A DNA stretch of 64,000 nt from Herbaspirillum rhizosphaerae_A (GTDB taxonomy: Bacteria > Pseudomonadota > Gammaproteobacteria > Burkholderiales > Burkholderiaceae_D): positions 124,001 through 188,000 of the forward strand of contig NZ_JAQQFR010000006.1 of the NCBI RefSeq assembly GCF_046025915.1, read 5' to 3'. This document shows, piece after piece, positions 62,320-64,000 of this stretch. Numbering within the stretch: the first letter of the stretch is position 1; the number at the start of each line of letters is the position of its first letter. Made by a program: the position numbers and the translations under genes. Under the pieces are notes generated by a model. The model was not told the origin of the DNA. It saw only the letters and a program-made list of their open reading frames with translations, and did no database searches.

Positions 62320-62350
62320 ATTAAAAACCCTAAACCAACTACAGGGTCAA
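62320..62350 (-). promoter_or_regulatory. MerR-type promoter and operator of the metal ATPase
   Basis: On the minus strand TTGACC (62345-62350) and TTTAAT (62320-62325) are 19 bp apart, the long spacing used by MerR activators. Between them lies a partial dyad, ACCCT and AGGGT ends of 62327-62347, matching CadR/PbrR/ZntR-style operators. The predicted start is near 62313, only a few bases before the inverted-repeat element. Confidence 0.75.
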
Positions 62351-62403
62351 GCCTTTAATGACCCTGCTTGCAGGGCGGTTATGCAAATACAAAGGAGCAC
62401 TCG

Positions 62404-62856
62404 ATGGACAACCTGAAGATAGGCGAACTGGCGGCACGCACCGATTGTCCGGTGGAAACTATCCGTTATTACGAGCGTGAGGCTTTGTTGCCGCAACCGA
62501 CGCGTTCGCAAGGCAACTACCGCTTGTATGGCGATGGTCACGTTGAGCGCCTGCAATTCATTCGCCACTGCCGTTCGCTTGATATGACGCTCGACGAAGT
62601 GCGCAGCCTGTTGCAATTCCGCGATGCGCCGGAAGACAACTGTGGCGAGGTCAATGCCTTGCTGGACAAACATATAGGTCACGTTGCCCAACGCATCAGC
62701 GAATTGAAGAAATTGCAAACGCAATTGAAGAGCTTGCGGGCGCAATGCGACAGCGCGCAGGCGGTCAAGGATTGCGGCATCTTGCAGGGGCTTGCCAATA
62801 TGAGTGACGACAGCAAGCCGGTCAATCTGGGCAGTCACGGCAGCGGATGTCATTAG
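62404..62856 (+). CDS. cadR: MerR family regulator of Cd/Pb/Zn resistance
   Basis: 150 residues from ATG 62404 (GGAGC upstream). The HTH begins KIGELAARTDCPVETIRYYEREALL, followed by the dimerisation helix. Candidate metal ligands are Cys80 (PEDNCGEVN), Cys115 and Cys124 (AQCDSAQAVKDCGIL), as in CadR/PbrR, plus Cys15 in the HTH; the His/Cys-rich tail ends GSHGSGCH, which is typical of CadR. It should activate the divergent metal-ATPase promoter at 62320-62350. CadR versus PbrR cannot be separated from the sequence alone. Confidence 0.85.
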   Translation: MDNLKIGELAARTDCPVETIRYYEREALLPQPTRSQGNYRLYGDGHVERLQFIRHCRSLDMTLDEVRSLLQFRDAPEDNCGEVNALLDKHIGHVAQRISELKKLQTQLKSLRAQCDSAQAVKDCGILQGLANMSDDSKPVNLGSHGSGCH

Positions 62857-62962
62857 GCGGGACGTCGTACATTTAGCAGCTTTTCCAAACTTCTTTCGAC
62901 GAACTCTATCCCCTGTGTCATTTCTAACGACGTTCCACATCCCCTATTCGATAAGGACGGTC

Positions 62963-63727
62963 GTGACAGAATTTCATCTGGTTAGTCCCGCCAGCACTGG
63001 CGGATCAATGCGCATGGCCTTTCCTCATGCCCAAGTATTTTGTGCACTGGACGACTATGGACTGGGGCCGCTTGGCGACGAAAGCGCAAGAGATGCTTTC
63101 TGGCGGGACATCGGGGGCGGCTACGACGACGAATACTGGAAGTCTACGTCGGACTGTTTCACACCCTGGCGCGAATTGCACACGGCACTAGCCCAACAGC
63201 CAGGATGCCCTGTGTATATCTGGCACAGTGGCAGTGGGGCCGAATATGTTTTTTTACGGATGGCATGTTATTGGCTGGCCGATGTGGAGCATCCACTGTT
63301 GGCAGTCAGTGTTCCTGCGCACGAAGAAGGGCTGCATTCGACGGCCGTCTGGCCACCGGAGCGGCTGAGAGAATTTGCTGCGAATGCGGTGAAAATTTCT
63401 GAAGTCCAGCGTCGGACGTGGGCACAGGAATTCGCTGGCATCTCGGCGCGGGCGGAGATGTTGCGCGAATGCGATGACATCGGATGTTTGCATTTTCGCG
63501 ATTTGAACGTGCATGACGATCTGTTGCTGGCGTCTTGTTCAGATCAATGGGAAATCGCTTCGGCGGTGGTGGGGGCTGCGATGGTGCGGTCAAATCCCCG
63601 CAATGCATTGAGCGATATTTTTCTGAGTTCTCGTTTGCAATGTCTCATTGACGCCGGATTACTGGATGTCGATGGAGAGCGTACCGCGATGAGGAAATAT
63701 CGAGTACGCCGACGGTCAGGAATATAA
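62963..63727 (+). CDS. DUF1835/DUF3658 domain-containing protein
   Basis: 254 residues from GTG 62963, preceded by AAGGAC. A longer reading back to 62804 overlaps the end of cadR and is not conserved. The start VTEFHLVSPASTGGSMRMAF and the motif FCALDDYGLGPLGD match the DUF1835 family. The C-terminal part (about 170-254) resembles DUF3658, ending YRVRRRSGI. Function unknown. It lies 106 bp after cadR and may be independent. Confidence 0.75.
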   Translation: MTEFHLVSPASTGGSMRMAFPHAQVFCALDDYGLGPLGDESARDAFWRDIGGGYDDEYWKSTSDCFTPWRELHTALAQQPGCPVYIWHSGSGAEYVFLRMACYWLADVEHPLLAVSVPAHEEGLHSTAVWPPERLREFAANAVKISEVQRRTWAQEFAGISARAEMLRECDDIGCLHFRDLNVHDDLLLASCSDQWEIASAVVGAAMVRSNPRNALSDIFLSSRLQCLIDAGLLDVDGERTAMRKYRVRRRSGI

Positions 63728-63735
63728 AACATAGT

Positions 63736-63771
63736 AAAACGGCTCGCGGGGACTATGCCGCGAGCCGTTTT
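63736..63771. terminator. Bidirectional terminator
   Basis: A perfect 14-bp stem AAAACGGCTCGCGG (63736-63749) pairs with CCGCGAGCCGTTTT (63758-63771) around an 8-base loop. It lies between the convergent DUF1835 gene and the partial gene at the edge. Confidence 0.85.
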
Positions 63772-63811
63772 GCCATGAGCAAGCTTATTGCAGCGTGCTG
63801 TGCCTGTGGCG

Positions 63812-64000
63812 TTAAGAGAGATTGCCCAGAATGCTGTCCATTGCCCAGCTCGTATGCGCCGCCGAACGTCCGTTCGATGGATGTTTGCCGGTGCCGCGTA
63901 AATGTTCGTGCATCTTGCGCACGTGGTAGAGCTGGATATTTTCGGGGTGCGCAATATCCAGTTGCTGTGTGCCGCCAGCATTGGTCAGCGTCAGCGGTAC
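63812..64000 (-). CDS. Partial gene at window edge, product not recognised
   Basis: The minus strand is open from base 64000 to the stop at 63812-63814, giving a 62-residue C-terminus. It reads VPLTLTNAGGTQQLDIA at the edge and ends WAMDSILGNLS, with YHVRKMHEHLRGTGKHPSN in the middle. Codon use fits neighbouring genes and the stop is followed by a terminator 40 bp away, so it is probably a real gene starting outside the window. No family was recognised. Confidence 0.6.
   Translation of the reverse strand, partial: VPLTLTNAGGTQQLDIAHPENIQLYHVRKMHEHLRGTGKHPSNGRSAAHTSWAMDSILGNLS

Noticed and set aside
63544..63981. A 145-codon minus-strand frame near the right edge
   Set aside because: It overlaps the DUF1835 gene and the terminator, and a better coding frame ending at 63812 exists in the same place.
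1..64000. CRISPR arrays, tRNA or rRNA genes, and prophage or transposase genes
   Set aside because: No array of regular spaced repeats, no cloverleaf-like sequence and no integrase, transposase or phage structural gene was recognised; the only mobile signature is the non-autonomous element at 62042-62305.

Overview
The window is a contiguous chromosomal segment of a Betaproteobacterium, most likely family Oxalobacteraceae (Herbaspirillum/Collimonas-like). The reasons are the GC-rich coding bias, EF-P with Arg32 next to EarP, a Wsp operon, CydP-CydABX, and several regulator/enzyme pairs typical of Burkholderiales. No rRNA, tRNA, CRISPR array, prophage or autonomous transposase was seen. About 60 genes are packed in short operons, many with a divergent regulator and a readable palindromic operator.

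Region by region. 1-4.2 kb: the end of valine catabolism (mmsA, mmsB), then a denD-like dehydrogenase divergent from a GntR/FadR regulator. 4.2-10.7 kb: a MarR/DUF4865 pair, EF-P with its rhamnosyltransferase EarP, an SDR divergent from a MarR-GNAT fusion, and OhrR/Ohr for organic peroxides. 10.7-14.4 kb: a hydroxyquinol lower pathway (intradiol dioxygenase, maleylacetate reductase, Dabb protein, LysR regulator). 14.3-18.9 kb: the cytochrome bd operon (GbsR-type regulator, cydP, cydA, cydB, cydX, DUF2867). 19-28.7 kb: YihY, a TPR/glycosyltransferase protein, then a two-component system facing msrP-msrQ-msrA, DUF305 and a beta-propeller protein. 28.7-41.8 kb: an EAL phosphodiesterase with a decayed GGDEF site, two TetR regulators, a Pr6Pr protein, an unannotated 37-residue membrane peptide, an XRE/NTF2 pair, an M48 protease with DUF898, bactofilin and purU. 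42.1-50.8 kb: a complete seven-gene wspABCDEFR surface-sensing operon ending in the diguanylate cyclase WspR. 50.9-58.2 kb: an acyl-CoA ligase and a five-gene periplasmic copper-resistance operon. 57-62.9 kb: an HTH-citrate synthase fusion divergent from a CaiB/BaiF CoA transferase, then a Zn/Cd/Pb P-type ATPase with its MerR regulator. 62.9-64 kb: a DUF1835-type protein and a partial gene at the edge.

Themes. Oxidative and metal stress dominates: Ohr, periplasmic Msr, copper handling and Zn/Cd efflux. Cyclic-di-GMP is made by WspR and degraded by the EAL protein. The most novel-looking items are (a) a TetR regulator whose 22-bp operator recurs in front of a 37-residue membrane-peptide gene; (b) the DNA-binding citrate synthase with a divergent CoA transferase and a perfect AT-rich palindrome between them; (c) a 264-bp TA-flanked inverted-repeat element lying between the MerR-type promoter and the start codon of the metal ATPase; (d) an msrPQ operon that also carries an exported, single-cysteine MsrA; and (e) a 40-bp inverted repeat that encloses a terminator.
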